Part shown: positions 51,795 through 60,860 of the stretch, one piece after another
How positions within the stretch are numbered: the stretch's first letter is position 1
Layout of the letters: the number at the start of each line of letters is the position of its first letter
Assembly (NCBI GenBank): GCA_963739095.1
Contig: CAVTZF010000018.1
Coordinates: 1 to 64,000 of the forward strand
DNA length: 64,000 nucleotides
From: JACVRW01 sp963739095
GTDB taxonomy: Bacteria > Actinomycetota > Thermoleophilia > Solirubrobacterales > Thermoleophilaceae
Direction: 5' to 3'
The notes under the pieces: generated by a model
Told to the model about the DNA's origin: nothing
The model's database searches: none
The model's input: the letters and a program-made list of their open reading frames with translations, nothing else
Translations under genes and position numbers: made by a program

Positions 51795-52361
51795 TCAGGT
51801 TCCGATGCGCTCCAGCAGCGGCTCGAGCTGCCGCCGCAGGCCTTGCCAGTCGCGGGCGGCGATCACGCCGTCACGCTCGACGAGCTCCTCGTTCCAGGGG
51901 TGGACGATCGTGGCGGGCACGATGCCGGCCTCCTGGGCCTTCGCGATGTTGACGGGGCTGTCGTCCACGAGCACGTCGATCCGGAGGTCGACGCAGCGCG
52001 AGACCTTGTCGAACGAGCAGTGCAGGTCGTGGTAGGGCAGTCCGATGGCGTCGAGCCAGGACTCCGTGGCGGCATACGTGCTGACCCTGCGGTGGCTCGT
52101 GATGTGGATCCAGTGCCCCTGCTCGTGCCAGCCGCGGACGGTCTCGACGGCATCCGGATAGGGCACGCCGGCGGCGATGTTCTCGTCCGAGTGGGTCTCC
52201 TCCACACAGTGGATGACGGCGTCGCGCTCGAGCTGGGTGATGCCCCAGTCGCGCTGCTCCTCGTAGGGCAGCTCGATGCCGTAGCGCTCCCTGACAACCC
52301 GCTGGAGCAGGTCCCAGTAGGGGTGCAGGGTCGAGTCGATGTCCAGCGCGATCCTCGCCAT
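51795..52361 (-). CDS. HAD-superfamily 5'(3')-nucleotidase-like phosphatase
   Basis: This 188-residue HAD protein has motif I RIALDIDSTLHPYWDL (DxDxT), motif II in WIHITSHRRVS and motif III with DVLVDDSPVNIAKAQEAG. Overall length and the second-Asp pattern match the pyrimidine 5'-nucleotidase (NT5C-like) group. No substrate can be named. The start lies 21 bases from the divergent hydrolase gene. Confidence 0.88.
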   Translation of the reverse strand: MARIALDIDSTLHPYWDLLQRVVRERYGIELPYEEQRDWGITQLERDAVIHCVEETHSDENIAAGVPYPDAVETVRGWHEQGHWIHITSHRRVSTYAATESWLDAIGLPYHDLHCSFDKVSRCVDLRIDVLVDDSPVNIAKAQEAGIVPATIVHPWNEELVERDGVIAARDWQGLRRQLEPLLERIGT

Positions 52362-52382
52362 TTCGCCCTACCCTAGAAAGCC

Positions 52383-53372
52383 ATGGCGAACTTCTCTCTC
52401 CCCCCGCCGCCCACGGGCTACCGCCGTGCGCGCGATGCGGATGCGGAGTACGGCACCACGGCCTCGCCCGACTGGCGCACGATCGACTGGTCCGCGCACC
52501 TGCATCAGGTCGAGATCGACGGCACGCCCGTCAACTACGTCGATATCGGTGAAGGCGACCGCGAGCCGATCGTGCTCGTCCACGGACTCGCCGGGCAGTG
52601 GCAGAACTGGCTCGAGAACATCCCGCGCCTCGCTGAGGAGCGGCGCGTGGTCGCGCCCGACCTGCCGGGTCACGGCCTCACCCCGATGCCGCGCGACCAG
52701 ATCACGATCCCGGGCTACGGCCGCTGCGTGAACGCGCTCTGCGAGCAACTCGATCTCGGCAGGGTCGACATGATCGGCAACTCGATGGGCGGCTTCGTGG
52801 CCGCGGAGGTCGCGATCCAGTTCCCGGAGCGAATCGACCAGCTCGTATTGGTCTCCGCGGCCGGGATCGGCAGCGCCAACGTCGCGAAGATGCCGGTCAT
52901 GACCGTCGGGCGGGTTATGAGGGCGTTGGCGTCCCACGGCACGGCGAGCTTTGACCGCTCGATTGCCGCCCGGCCCCGCTCGCGCCACCACTCGCTCGCG
53001 CTCGTGGCGCGCTATCCGAGCCGGCTGAAGGCCGACCTCGCCTACGAGGCCTTCTTCAAGGGGGCCGGCAAGCCGGGCTTCTTGGACGCGCTGCGCGCGA
53101 ACCTCAACTACGACTTCCGCGACCGCCTGCCCGAGATCCGTCAGCCGACGCTGATCATCTGGGGGGAGAACGATTCGATCATCCCCGTGCGCGACGCCAA
53201 CGAGTTCGAGCGGCTGATCCCGGACTCGCGCAAGGTCGTGATGCGGGCGACGGGCCACGTCCCGATGGCGGAGCGGCCGTCGACCTTCAACGAGCTCGTG
53301 CTCGACTTCCTCGCCGAGACCGGCCGCGCCAGCGAGGGCGAGACGGCCCCCGGCGAATCGCAGGCGGCTTAG
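52383..53372 (+). CDS. Alpha/beta hydrolase, serine-type
   Basis: This 329-residue alpha/beta hydrolase has EPIVLVHGLAGQWQNWLENI (HG oxyanion strand) and nucleophile elbow VDMIGNSMGGFVAAEVAIQF (GxSxGG with Ser). The acid is in TLIIWGENDSIIPVRDANEF and the His in MRATGHVPMAERPSTFNELV. All triad residues are present, in contrast to the hydrolase at 11578-12417. It may be an epoxide hydrolase- or esterase-type enzyme. It diverges from the HAD gene with 21 bases between starts. Confidence 0.9.
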   Translation: MANFSLPPPPTGYRRARDADAEYGTTASPDWRTIDWSAHLHQVEIDGTPVNYVDIGEGDREPIVLVHGLAGQWQNWLENIPRLAEERRVVAPDLPGHGLTPMPRDQITIPGYGRCVNALCEQLDLGRVDMIGNSMGGFVAAEVAIQFPERIDQLVLVSAAGIGSANVAKMPVMTVGRVMRALASHGTASFDRSIAARPRSRHHSLALVARYPSRLKADLAYEAFFKGAGKPGFLDALRANLNYDFRDRLPEIRQPTLIIWGENDSIIPVRDANEFERLIPDSRKVVMRATGHVPMAERPSTFNELVLDFLAETGRASEGETAPGESQAA

Positions 53373-53384
53373 CGGATGGCATCC

Positions 53385-53398
53385 GGGGGCTCGCCCCC
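53385..53398. terminator. GC-rich hairpin after the alpha/beta hydrolase
   Basis: GGGGG (53385-53389), tetraloop CTCG and CCCCC (53394-53398) form a short stable hairpin just after the hydrolase stop. It is followed two bases later by the inverted copy of the 35-bp dispersed repeat. Both probably act at the 3' ends of the two converging genes. Confidence 0.45.
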
Positions 53399-53399
53399 A

Positions 53400-53434
53400 A
53401 GCGCCGAAGCAGCCGGCTCGGCCGGCGGCGCAGG
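53400..53434 (+). repeat. 35-bp dispersed repeat, copy B (inverted relative to 41149-41183)
   Basis: This is the inverted second copy of the 35-bp element found at 41149-41183, with a single mismatch (C for A at position 8 of the minus-strand reading). It lies in the 94-base gap between the convergent alpha/beta hydrolase and ilvD genes. The hairpin core GCCGGC-CGA-GCCGGC is conserved. Confidence 0.75.
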
Positions 53435-53466
53435 GGTCCGGATTCCCCCGGTGGCACCTGGCAGGC

Positions 53467-55143
53467 CTAGGTGGTGACTGCGCCGGCGGACGCCGAGCCG
53501 ACGTGCTTGGCGTACTTGCCGAGCACGCCGCCGTTGTACTTCGCCGCCGGCTGCTCGTAGGCCGCGACCCGCTCGGCGATCTCCTCATCGGGGAGCTCGA
53601 CGTTCAGCTCACGCGCGGCCACGTCGAAAACGATCGTGTCACCGTCCCGGACCGCAGCGATCGGGCCGCCGCGTCGGGCCTCGGGTGCCACGTGGCCCGC
53701 CATGAAGCCGTGCGTCGCGCCCGAGAAGCGTCCGTCCGTGAGCAGCGCGACCGAGTCGCCGAGCCCCTCCCCCACGAGCGCGGCGGTCACGTGCAGCATC
53801 TCGCGCATGCCCGGGCCGCCGCTCGGACCCTCGTTGCGGATCACGACGACCTCGCCCGGCTGGATCGACTTGTCGATCACGGCGCTGAAGGCGTCCTCCT
53901 CGCACTCGAAGACGCGCGCCGGGCCGCGGTGCTCCAGGCGGTCGTGGCCGGACAGCTTCACGACGCAGCCATCGGGAGCGAGGTTCCCGCGCAGGATCGA
54001 GAAGCCGCCGTTCGGCTTCAGCGCGGCGTCGGGCGTCCGCACCACGTCCTGGCCCTCGGTCTCCTCGGCCGCCGCAGCCACCTCACCGATCGTCTGGCCG
54101 GTCACAGTCGCGGCGTCGCGGTGGAGCAGGCCGGCCTCGTCGAGCCGCCGGATCACGAGCGGAACGCCGCCCGCGCGGTAGAGGTCGGTCGCCACGTAGC
54201 GGCCGCCGGGCTTGAGATCGCAGAGCAGCGGCGTCTGCCAGGCGATCCGGTCGAAGTCCTCGATGTCGAGCTGAACGCCCGCCTCATGGGCGACGGCGAG
54301 CAGGTGCAGGACGAGGTTGGTCGAGCCGCCCGACATCGCCCCGGCGGCGATGGCGTTCTCGAGCGACTCGCGGGTGATGATGTCTGCCGGCGTCCGGCCC
54401 TCCTCGAGCACCTCCATCACCAGCCGGCCGCAGTCCTCGGCGACCTGCCCCTTCTTGCCGTCCTCGGCAGGAACCATCGAACTGCCCATCGGCGAGATGC
54501 CGAGCACCTCGAAGGCCATCGCCATCGTGTTGGCGGTGAACTGACCACCGCAGGCGCCGGCGCCCGGGCTCGCGTGGTTCTCGAGGTCGACCAGGTCGGC
54601 GTCGCTCAGGTCGCCGGCGGCATGGGCCCCGATGCCCTCGAAGACGTCCTGGATCGTCACGTCCTTGCCGCGCCAGCGCCCGGGTGCGATCGAGCCTCCG
54701 TACAGCATCAGGCTCGGCACGTCGCTGAGCCGGGCGAGTGCCATCACGCAGCCGGGGATCGTCTTGTCGCAGCCCGACAGCGCGACCAGCGCGTCGAACA
54801 TGTGGCCGCGCGCCACGAGCTCGATCGAGTCGGCGATCACCTCGCGGCTGACGAGCGAGGAGCGCATGCCCTCCGTACCCATCGTGATGCCGTCCGAGAT
54901 CGCGATCGTGTTGAACTCCATCGGCGTGCCGCCGGCTGCCCGCACGCCCTCCTTCACCCGCTCCGCGAGGCGGCGCAGGTGGAAGTTGCACGGCATCGTC
55001 TCGGTCCAGGTGTTGGCGATGCCGATGATCGGCCGCTGCAGGGCGTCGTCGTCGAAGCCGATGCCCTTCAGGTACGCGCGTGCCTGGGCTCTATCCGGGC
55101 CGTCGAGGATGACCCGGCTCCGCCTGCGGAGGTCGCCGCTCAC
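53467..55143 (-). CDS. ilvD: Dihydroxy-acid dehydratase
   Basis: This 558-residue IlvD/Edd-family protein catalyses dehydration of 2,3-dihydroxy acids in branched-chain amino acid synthesis. Iron-sulfur ligands are C52 (ANTWTETMPCNFHL), C125 (VALSGCDKTIPGC) and C198 (ASPGAGACGGQFTAN). AISDGITMGTEGMRSSLVSR and the C-terminal LLTDGRFSGATHGFMAGHVA (Ser of the active site) are intact. Spacing of the cysteines fits the [2Fe-2S] type. GTG start overlaps the stop of the upstream membrane-protein gene (GTGA). Confidence 0.97.
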   Translation of the reverse strand: MSGDLRRRSRVILDGPDRAQARAYLKGIGFDDDALQRPIIGIANTWTETMPCNFHLRRLAERVKEGVRAAGGTPMEFNTIAISDGITMGTEGMRSSLVSREVIADSIELVARGHMFDALVALSGCDKTIPGCVMALARLSDVPSLMLYGGSIAPGRWRGKDVTIQDVFEGIGAHAAGDLSDADLVDLENHASPGAGACGGQFTANTMAMAFEVLGISPMGSSMVPAEDGKKGQVAEDCGRLVMEVLEEGRTPADIITRESLENAIAAGAMSGGSTNLVLHLLAVAHEAGVQLDIEDFDRIAWQTPLLCDLKPGGRYVATDLYRAGGVPLVIRRLDEAGLLHRDAATVTGQTIGEVAAAAEETEGQDVVRTPDAALKPNGGFSILRGNLAPDGCVVKLSGHDRLEHRGPARVFECEEDAFSAVIDKSIQPGEVVVIRNEGPSGGPGMREMLHVTAALVGEGLGDSVALLTDGRFSGATHGFMAGHVAPEARRGGPIAAVRDGDTIVFDVAARELNVELPDEEIAERVAAYEQPAAKYNGGVLGKYAKHVGSASAGAVTT

Positions 55144-55751
55144 CGGCTCTTTTGCTGAATCTCAGGCCGGCTGCCGCGGCGGCGCTCCCACTCCGCGAGC
55201 CGCCAGAGGTCGCGGCGGACGCGGGCGGGGTCGTGCTGGCGACCTACGAGGTGCAGGTTGGCGCGCCGGATGACGCGATCCTCGTCGGAGGTGAGCGCCA
55301 TCCACTTGGCGAGCACGTCGTCCGAGGCGGGCAGGCGCCGGCGGCCACCGGCCCCGGTCAGGTCGGGGAACTCGACGCAGTACTCGCTGAGCAGCTGGCC
55401 GCTCGCCGGCACGTAGGCCACGATCGGCTTGTGCGGGTAGACGAGGTACGCGTAGGCGGGCCCGCTCTGCTTGTCGGATTCGCGGCGCGCGTGCCTTCCG
55501 CCGACCCGGATGAACCCGAGGTCGCGGTACATCGACCACTCCTCCTCGTTCACGCACGAGCGCAGCAGCTCGCGGGCGCGCTGCTCGGCGCGACGCTCGC
55601 GGCCGGGGTCGTAGAGCGAGAGCTCCTCGAGGCCGCCCGCGCCGCGGCGCCGCGGCGGCCTGGTCGCGCGGCGGCGCTCGATCGCGTTCACGATCAGCGG
55701 AGCGGCCAGTACGAGCGCGATCAGGACGAGTGCCAGGAGGGCGAAGAGCAT
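55140..55751 (-). CDS. Membrane-anchored protein of unknown function
   Basis: This 203-residue protein has a short N-terminal helix (LFALLALVLIALVLAAPLIV) followed by basic residues. The cytoplasmic domain contains SLYDPGRERRAEQRARELLR, SCVNEEEWSMYRDLGFIRVG, GPAYAYLVYPHKPIVAYVPA and LHLVGRQHDPARVRRDLWRL. The domain is well defined but unnamed. It lies between the 94-residue gene and ilvD in one transcript. Confidence 0.75.
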   Translation of the reverse strand: MLFALLALVLIALVLAAPLIVNAIERRRATRPPRRRGAGGLEELSLYDPGRERRAEQRARELLRSCVNEEEWSMYRDLGFIRVGGRHARRESDKQSGPAYAYLVYPHKPIVAYVPASGQLLSEYCVEFPDLTGAGGRRRLPASDDVLAKWMALTSDEDRVIRRANLHLVGRQHDPARVRRDLWRLAEWERRRGSRPEIQQKSR

Positions 55752-55764
55752 CGGCTCGGCCGGG

Positions 55765-56049
55765 TCAGCCTCCCGAGGCGCGCGGGAAGAAGATCACGCG
55801 CTCGGCCTCGATCGGGATGTCGGCGAAGTCCTTGACGAGCTGTGCCTCGCGGCGCCCGCTCCCCGGGTGGGTGGTCGGGACGGCCGCCCACATGCCCTCG
55901 TCGAGCTGGCGTCTGAACTCTTCGATCAGACGCTCCTCGTCCTCTTCCACACGCGGATCGCCCTCGGCGAGCAGGACCTCGCCGTGTCCGGGCTTCATGC
56001 GCAGGAACTTGATCGGTCTCTCCTCCGAGGGGGTTTGAGGGTCACTCAT
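55765..56049 (-). CDS. Small conserved-looking protein, unknown function
   Basis: This 94-residue protein reads SEERPIKFLRMKPGHGEVLL, AEGDPRVEEDEERLIEEFRR, QLDEGMWAAVPTTHPGSGRR and DFADIPIEAERVIFFPRASG. No domain is recognised, but it is well spaced (27 bases after thiD, 15 before the membrane protein) and of normal codon composition. The middle GMWAAVP-type stretch looks like a conserved core of a lineage family. Confidence 0.75.
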   Translation of the reverse strand: MSDPQTPSEERPIKFLRMKPGHGEVLLAEGDPRVEEDEERLIEEFRRQLDEGMWAAVPTTHPGSGRREAQLVKDFADIPIEAERVIFFPRASGG

Positions 56050-56076
56050 ACCGCCGCCCGCGGCGGGGGTGACCGA

Positions 56077-56892
56077 TTATGGCACGGAGGTGTGCCCGGC
56101 CCGCCGCTCCGCGAGGCCGATCGCGTCAACCGGGCCGGCGCCCCCACCGACGTCGCGCAGGCCGTCCCTGATCGCCTCTGAGGCGATCCGCTTCGCGCGC
56201 TCGGCGGCCTCGAGCGGCTCGAGGCCAAGCGCGAGGCCCGCCGCGAGCGCCGACGAGTGCGTGCAGCCCGAGCCGTGCGCCGCGCCGTCGGGATAGCGCT
56301 CGCCGGGGATCTCGACGAGCCGCTCGCCGTCGAAGAAGACGTCTGTGGCCTCGTCGCGGTGGCCGCCGGTCACCACCACCGCGTTCGCGCCGAGCGAGTG
56401 GATCGCCTCGGCGAGCGTCACCGGGTCGGCGTCCTCCCCGGCCAGGATCCGCGCCTCGGGGAGGTTGGGCGTCACGACCGTCACCTTTGGGAGGAGCTTG
56501 GCGCGCAGCGCGTCGAGCGCGTCCTCGTCGAGCAGGCGGGCGCCGCTCTCGGCGATCATCACCGGGTCGAGCACCACGGGTGCCGCGGCGATGAGATCGA
56601 GCGCGCCCGCGACCGTCTCGATCGTCTCGGCCGTCCCGAGCATGCCGATCTTGACGGCGTCGACGCCGATGTCCTCGGCGACCGCCCGGACCTGCTCGAC
56701 GATCGCCTCTGGCGGCAGCGGGTAGACCGCCGTGACCGCGCGCGTGTTCTGCGCCGTCACGGCCGTGATCGCCGTCATGCCGTGCACGCCGCAGCGCGCG
56801 AAGGCCTTCAGGTCGGCCTGGATGCCCGCCCCGCCGCCGGAATCGGAGCCGGCGATCGAGAGGACGCGCGGGGTGCGTTCGGGGTCGGTCAT
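56077..56892 (-). CDS. thiD: Hydroxymethylpyrimidine/phosphomethylpyrimidine kinase
   Basis: This 271-residue ribokinase-fold enzyme carries RVLSIAGSDSGGGAGIQADL, MTAITAVTAQNTRAVTAVYP, VKIGMLGTAETIETVAGALD, VVLDPVMIAESGARLLDEDA and VTPNLPEARILAG. The ATP-site closing motif is AHGSGCTHSSALAAGLALGL (GxGC anion hole). It phosphorylates HMP and HMP-P in thiamine biosynthesis. ATG at 56892 is preferred because MTDPERTPRVLSIAG places strand 1 properly. It is divergent from comM. Confidence 0.96.
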   Translation of the reverse strand: MTDPERTPRVLSIAGSDSGGGAGIQADLKAFARCGVHGMTAITAVTAQNTRAVTAVYPLPPEAIVEQVRAVAEDIGVDAVKIGMLGTAETIETVAGALDLIAAAPVVLDPVMIAESGARLLDEDALDALRAKLLPKVTVVTPNLPEARILAGEDADPVTLAEAIHSLGANAVVVTGGHRDEATDVFFDGERLVEIPGERYPDGAAHGSGCTHSSALAAGLALGLEPLEAAERAKRIASEAIRDGLRDVGGGAGPVDAIGLAERRAGHTSVP

Positions 56893-56984
56893 GGCCGTGC
56901 CGAGGATAGGGCTGCGTCTGTTTTCGCTCACTTGTTACTCGAGCGTCCCCACGCGTAACGGCGCCCGTCCTAGCGTGGCCTGCC

Positions 56985-58505
56985 GTGCTTGCCGCCGTCA
57001 GCACCTTCGCCCTGGAGGGCATCCGCAGCCACGAGGTCACGGTCGAGGTGGACGTCCGGCGTGGGCTGCCGACGTTCACCCTGGTCGGCCTTCCCGACCG
57101 CGGTGTGCGCGAGTCGCGCGAGCGCGTGCGGGCTGCGCTCCTCAACTCGGAGCTCGGCTTCCCGCAACAGCGGATCACGGTCAACCTCGCGCCCGCGCAC
57201 GTGCGCAAGGCGGGCCCGGGCTTCGACCTGGCGATCGCGGTGGCGCTGCTCGTCGCGACCGAGCGCGTGCCGGCCGAGGCGCTCGCCGGCTGCGCTCTGG
57301 CTGGGGAGCTGTCGCTGTCCGGCGAGATCCGCCCGATCCGGGGCGCGCTCGCCGCCGCCCTGGGAGCCCGCGGCGCGGGCCACGGGCGGCTGCTGGTGCC
57401 GGTGTCGAACGCGCCCGAGGCGGCGCTCGTCGACGGGGTGGCGGTCAGCGGCGTGCCGTCGCTCGCCCGGCTCGCCGACCTGCTCCACGGGCGCTGGGAG
57501 CCCGAGCCGGTGGAGCCGGCGCTGCCGGCGCCCGCGCCGGGCGGGGCCGAGATCGACCTCGAAGACGTCCGCGGCCAGTCCGACGCCAAGCGGGCGCTCG
57601 AGATAGCGGCCGCGGGCGGTCACAACCTGCTGATGGTCGGGCCGCCCGGCGCCGGCAAGACGATGCTCGCGCGGCGGCTGCCGGGGATCCTGCCACCGCC
57701 GACGTTCGAGGAGGCGCTCGAGATCACCCAGGTCCACAGCGCAGCCGGGATCGGCAGCGGCAGGCTCGCATCCGAGCGCCCGTTCCGCGCTCCGCACCAC
57801 ACGATCTCGCCGCAGGGCCTGGTTGGCGGCGGCGCGCGCCCGATGCCCGGCGAGATCACGCTCGCTCACCGCGGCGTGCTGTTCCTCGACGAGCTGCCCG
57901 AGTTCAGCCGGATGGCGGTGGATGCGCTGCGCGAGCCGCTCGAGGAAGGACGCGTGGAGGTCATGCGCGGCCAGCGGACGCTCGAGTTCCCGGCCAACGC
58001 GATCGTGGTGGCCGCCTGCAACCGCTGTCCGTGCGCGCGGCCGGCGGACCGCTGTGACTGCGAGCCCGGTCAGCTGTCGCGCTACAGGCGCCGGCTGAGC
58101 GGTCCGCTCGTCGACCGCATCGATCTCGTCTGCCAGGTCGAGCGCGTGCCGGCCGTGGAGCTCGTGGGCGCCGCGCGCGAGGGCTCCGTCTCATCGGCGG
58201 AGGTGCTCGCCCGGGTGGTGGCCGCGCGGAGCCGCCAGCGCGCGCGGCTGCGCGGGACGTACGCGCTCTGCAACGGGGACATGGACGGCCGGCTCACCCG
58301 CCGCCAGGTGCCGCTCGACGGCGAGCTCGCCGCGCGCCTGCTCGCCGTCCGCAGCCGGATCGACCTGAGCGGTCGCGGCCACGACCGCGTGCTGCGCGTC
58401 GCGCGGACGATCGCCGACCTGGACGACCGCGATTCGGTCGCCGCGCGGGACCTCGACGAGGCGCTCGCCTACCGCGTCGACAGCTGGGAGGCGCTGGCGG
58501 CGTGA
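56985..58505 (+). CDS. YifB/ComM-family Mg chelatase-like AAA+ ATPase
   Basis: This 506-residue protein has an N-terminal Lon-protease-like ChlI domain (LAAVSTFALEGIRSHEVTVE, GLPDRGVRESRERVRAALLN, VNLAPAHVRKAGPGFDLAIA). The AAA+ core has Walker A LLMVGPPGAGKTMLARRLPG and Walker B GVLFLDELPEFSRM, and the C-terminal part includes NGDMDGRLTRRQVPLD. Four conserved cysteines occur in CNRCPCARPADRCDCEPGQL. ComM homologues assist branch migration during natural transformation. The gene overlaps dprA (GTGA), which fits that role. Confidence 0.95.
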   Translation: MLAAVSTFALEGIRSHEVTVEVDVRRGLPTFTLVGLPDRGVRESRERVRAALLNSELGFPQQRITVNLAPAHVRKAGPGFDLAIAVALLVATERVPAEALAGCALAGELSLSGEIRPIRGALAAALGARGAGHGRLLVPVSNAPEAALVDGVAVSGVPSLARLADLLHGRWEPEPVEPALPAPAPGGAEIDLEDVRGQSDAKRALEIAAAGGHNLLMVGPPGAGKTMLARRLPGILPPPTFEEALEITQVHSAAGIGSGRLASERPFRAPHHTISPQGLVGGGARPMPGEITLAHRGVLFLDELPEFSRMAVDALREPLEEGRVEVMRGQRTLEFPANAIVVAACNRCPCARPADRCDCEPGQLSRYRRRLSGPLVDRIDLVCQVERVPAVELVGAAREGSVSSAEVLARVVAARSRQRARLRGTYALCNGDMDGRLTRRQVPLDGELAARLLAVRSRIDLSGRGHDRVLRVARTIADLDDRDSVAARDLDEALAYRVDSWEALAA

Positions 58506-59605
58506 TCGACGTCTGCGACCCCTGTCTCCGGCGCAGCTTCCTGATCGCGCACCTGGCGCCGCGCATCGCGGGTCTGCTGACGCGACGCCGGGGCCGTCGC
58601 GTGGCCGGGCTGCTCGCGCTGCCTGAGGACGAGCTGATCGCCGCGGCGGCGGGCCGGCGCGTCGGCGAGGCGCTCGCCTTCCTCGACTCCTTCAAAGCCG
58701 ACTCGGAGCGCGAGCGCCTCGACACGGCCGACGCCGTGGTGGTCTGCTCGCACGCGAGCCTCTACCCGGCGCCGCTCGCTGAGCTCGACGACCCTCCCTC
58801 CGTGCTGTTCGGGGTGGGACGGGCCGAGGCGCTCGACACCCTCTGCGAGGAGCCGGCCGTGGCGGTGGTCGGGACGCGACGGGCGAGCCCCTACGGCGCG
58901 GAGGTCGCGTATTCGCTCGGGCGCGGCCTCGGAGCGTCGGGGGTGCCGGTCGTGAGCGGCCTGGCGCTCGGCATCGACGCTACGGCGCACCGAGGCTGTC
59001 TCGACGGGCGCGGGGTGCCGCTGGCGGTTCTTGCCTGCGGGCCGGACGTCGCCTACCCGCGCCGGCACCGCTCGCTGCACGAGCGGGTGCGTGCCGCCGG
59101 CATCGTGCTCTCGGAGCTGCCGCCGAGCACGGCGCCCTTCCTGTGGGCGTTCCCGGCGCGCAACCGGATCATGGCCGGGCTCGCGCGGATGACCGTCGTC
59201 GTCGAGGCGGCGCAGCCGAGCGGCAGCCTGATCACATCCGACTTCGCGCGCGACCTCGGCCGCTCCGTGGCCGCGGTGCCGGGCCGCGTCACCTCGCGCT
59301 ACGCCCACGGCACGAACGCGCTGCTGCGCGACGGCGCCGTGCCCATCACCGGGACCGAGGACGTGCTCGACGAGCTGTTCGGCGTGGACGTGCGGCGCCC
59401 GCCTGACGAAGCGCTCCGGGCGCCACTCCCGGACGACCCCGTCCTGCGCGAAGTGCTCGACGCCGCGGAGCAGAGCGACTCGATCGAGGCGATCGCGGAG
59501 CGGACCGGGCGCGGGGCCGGGGACATACGGGCTGCGCTCGGACGGCTCGAGGTCGACGGCCACCTGGTGCGCCGCGCGCTGGGCGGCTGGGAGCGGCGGG
59601 CGTGA
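58502..59605 (+). CDS. dprA: DNA-processing protein DprA
   Basis: This 367-residue DprA/Smf has an N-terminal helical part (CDPCLRRSFLIAHLAPRIAG). The Rossmann-like core has VAVVGTRRASPYGAEVAYSL, PVVSGLALGIDATAHRGCLD, FPARNRIMAGLARMTVVVEA and GRSVAAVPGRVTSRYAHGTN. The C-terminal winged helix is near 310-360 (DSIEAIAERTGRGAGDIRAA). It loads RecA on incoming single-stranded DNA. The GTG overlaps comM, and the end overlaps yraN (GTGA). Confidence 0.96.
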   Translation: MIDVCDPCLRRSFLIAHLAPRIAGLLTRRRGRRVAGLLALPEDELIAAAAGRRVGEALAFLDSFKADSERERLDTADAVVVCSHASLYPAPLAELDDPPSVLFGVGRAEALDTLCEEPAVAVVGTRRASPYGAEVAYSLGRGLGASGVPVVSGLALGIDATAHRGCLDGRGVPLAVLACGPDVAYPRRHRSLHERVRAAGIVLSELPPSTAPFLWAFPARNRIMAGLARMTVVVEAAQPSGSLITSDFARDLGRSVAAVPGRVTSRYAHGTNALLRDGAVPITGTEDVLDELFGVDVRRPPDEALRAPLPDDPVLREVLDAAEQSDSIEAIAERTGRGAGDIRAALGRLEVDGHLVRRALGGWERRA

Positions 59606-60012
59606 CGGCGGAGCACTCACCGCGCCGCACGGACCCACGGCGGGCGCTCGGCGCCGCCGGCGAAGAGCTGGCGGCGCGGCATCTCGAGGCGCGCGGCCTC
59701 GAGGTGGTGGACCGCAACTTCCGCACGCGCCACGGCGAGCTCGATCTGGTGGCGCGCAACGAGCGCTACCTCGTCTTCTGCGAGGTCAAGACGCGCGTGG
59801 TGCGGGCTGCGCCGGGGCCGCTCGGGCCGCTCGCCTCCGTGGGTCCGCGCAAGCAGCAGCGCATCCGGGCGATGGCGCGCGAGTGGCTCGCGGGCGCCCA
59901 CGACCGGCTCGGCAGCTCGTCGCCGCCCGAGATCCGCTTCGACGCTGTCGGCATCTGTCTCGACCCGGCGGGCCGGCTGATCGGCCTCGAGCACCTGGAG
60001 GGCGCCTTTTGA
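59602..60012 (+). CDS. UPF0102/YraN-family protein (nuclease-like)
   Basis: This 136-residue protein reads ALGAAGEELAARHLEARGLE, VVDRNFRTRHGELDLVARNE and RYLVFCEVKTRVVRAAPGPL. It carries the EVK motif and the Glu/Asp pair of the PD-(D/E)xK-like fold. The family is linked to DprA and ComM clusters. The last part ends DAVGICLDPAGRLIGLEHLE. GTG start. Confidence 0.93.
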   Translation: MTAEHSPRRTDPRRALGAAGEELAARHLEARGLEVVDRNFRTRHGELDLVARNERYLVFCEVKTRVVRAAPGPLGPLASVGPRKQQRIRAMAREWLAGAHDRLGSSSPPEIRFDAVGICLDPAGRLIGLEHLEGAF

Positions 60013-60042
60013 GACGCCCCACCGGAACAGCGGCAGACCGCG

Positions 60043-60789
60043 CTAGCCCTCGAGTGCCAGCTGCGTGTACGCGATCGACTGGAACGACATCCGGTGCAGC
60101 GGCGAGACGCCCATGGCGGCGATCGCCGCCCGGTGCTCGGGCGTCGAGTAGCCGACGTTCGTCTCGAAGTCCCAGCCGGGGTGGCGCTCCGCCGCGCGGC
60201 GCATGTAGCGGTCGCGGCTCACCTTCGCAAGCACCGAGGCGGCCGCGATGGCGGCGCTGCGGCAGTCACCGTCGATCACGGCGCGCTGCTCGTGGTCGAA
60301 GGCGGGCACGTTGAAGCCGTCCACGAGGCACATCGTGCCGGGGCGCGCCACGCCGAGCAGGGCGGTGCGGAGCGCCTCGAGGTTGGTGTTGTGGAGGCCG
60401 CGCTCGTCGATGCCGCGCACGCAGCGCGACACGATCAGCGAGCGCGCGGCGGCGCGTATGACGATCGGGTAGAGCTCCTCGCGGCCCTCCGCGGTGTGCT
60501 GCTTGGAGTCGTTCAGCTTCGACAGCGCGCGCCGGTCCGACAGCGTCAACCGCTCGAGGTCGAACAGCACGGCGGCTGCCACGAGCGGTCCCGCGAGCGA
60601 GCCGCGGCCTGCCTCGTCGGCGCCCGCGACGTAGCGGCGGCCCAGCTCGCGATCGAACGCGAACAGCCGCCGGCCGGTGGCTGTGCGGCGCTTGGCGCGC
60701 GCCCGGCGGCGGGCGCCCTTGGCGCCGTTCGCCCGGGCACCGATCTTGTCGCCCTCCGGCGTCGTTTCGTCCTGCTCCGTGGTCTCCAC
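60043..60789 (-). CDS. rnhB: Ribonuclease HII
   Basis: This 248-residue RNase H2 has a basic N-terminal extension (about 40 residues, ARRRARAKRRTATGRR) before the catalytic fold. Active-site residues are D58, E59 (YVAGADEAGRGSLAGPLVAA) and the Asp in CLVDGFNVPAFDHEQRAVID plus IDGDCRSAAIAAASVLAKVS. The closing motif is NVGYSTPEHRAAIAAMGVSP. It removes ribonucleotides from DNA. It lies 71 bases downstream of the lepB stop, facing the yraN end. Confidence 0.96.
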   Translation of the reverse strand: METTEQDETTPEGDKIGARANGAKGARRRARAKRRTATGRRLFAFDRELGRRYVAGADEAGRGSLAGPLVAAAVLFDLERLTLSDRRALSKLNDSKQHTAEGREELYPIVIRAAARSLIVSRCVRGIDERGLHNTNLEALRTALLGVARPGTMCLVDGFNVPAFDHEQRAVIDGDCRSAAIAAASVLAKVSRDRYMRRAAERHPGWDFETNVGYSTPEHRAAIAAMGVSPLHRMSFQSIAYTQLALEG

Positions 60790-60860
60790 GATCGCGGCCG
60801 ATCATAGGACCGCGCACGGCGGAACGAGCCGCGACGCCACCCCGGGCGATCTGTCGCGGC

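Noticed and set aside
53503..55158. A 550-codon open frame on the plus strand opposite ilvD
   Set aside because: ilvD is fully supported by its Cys ligands and active-site motifs; the opposite frame shows only a biased composition.
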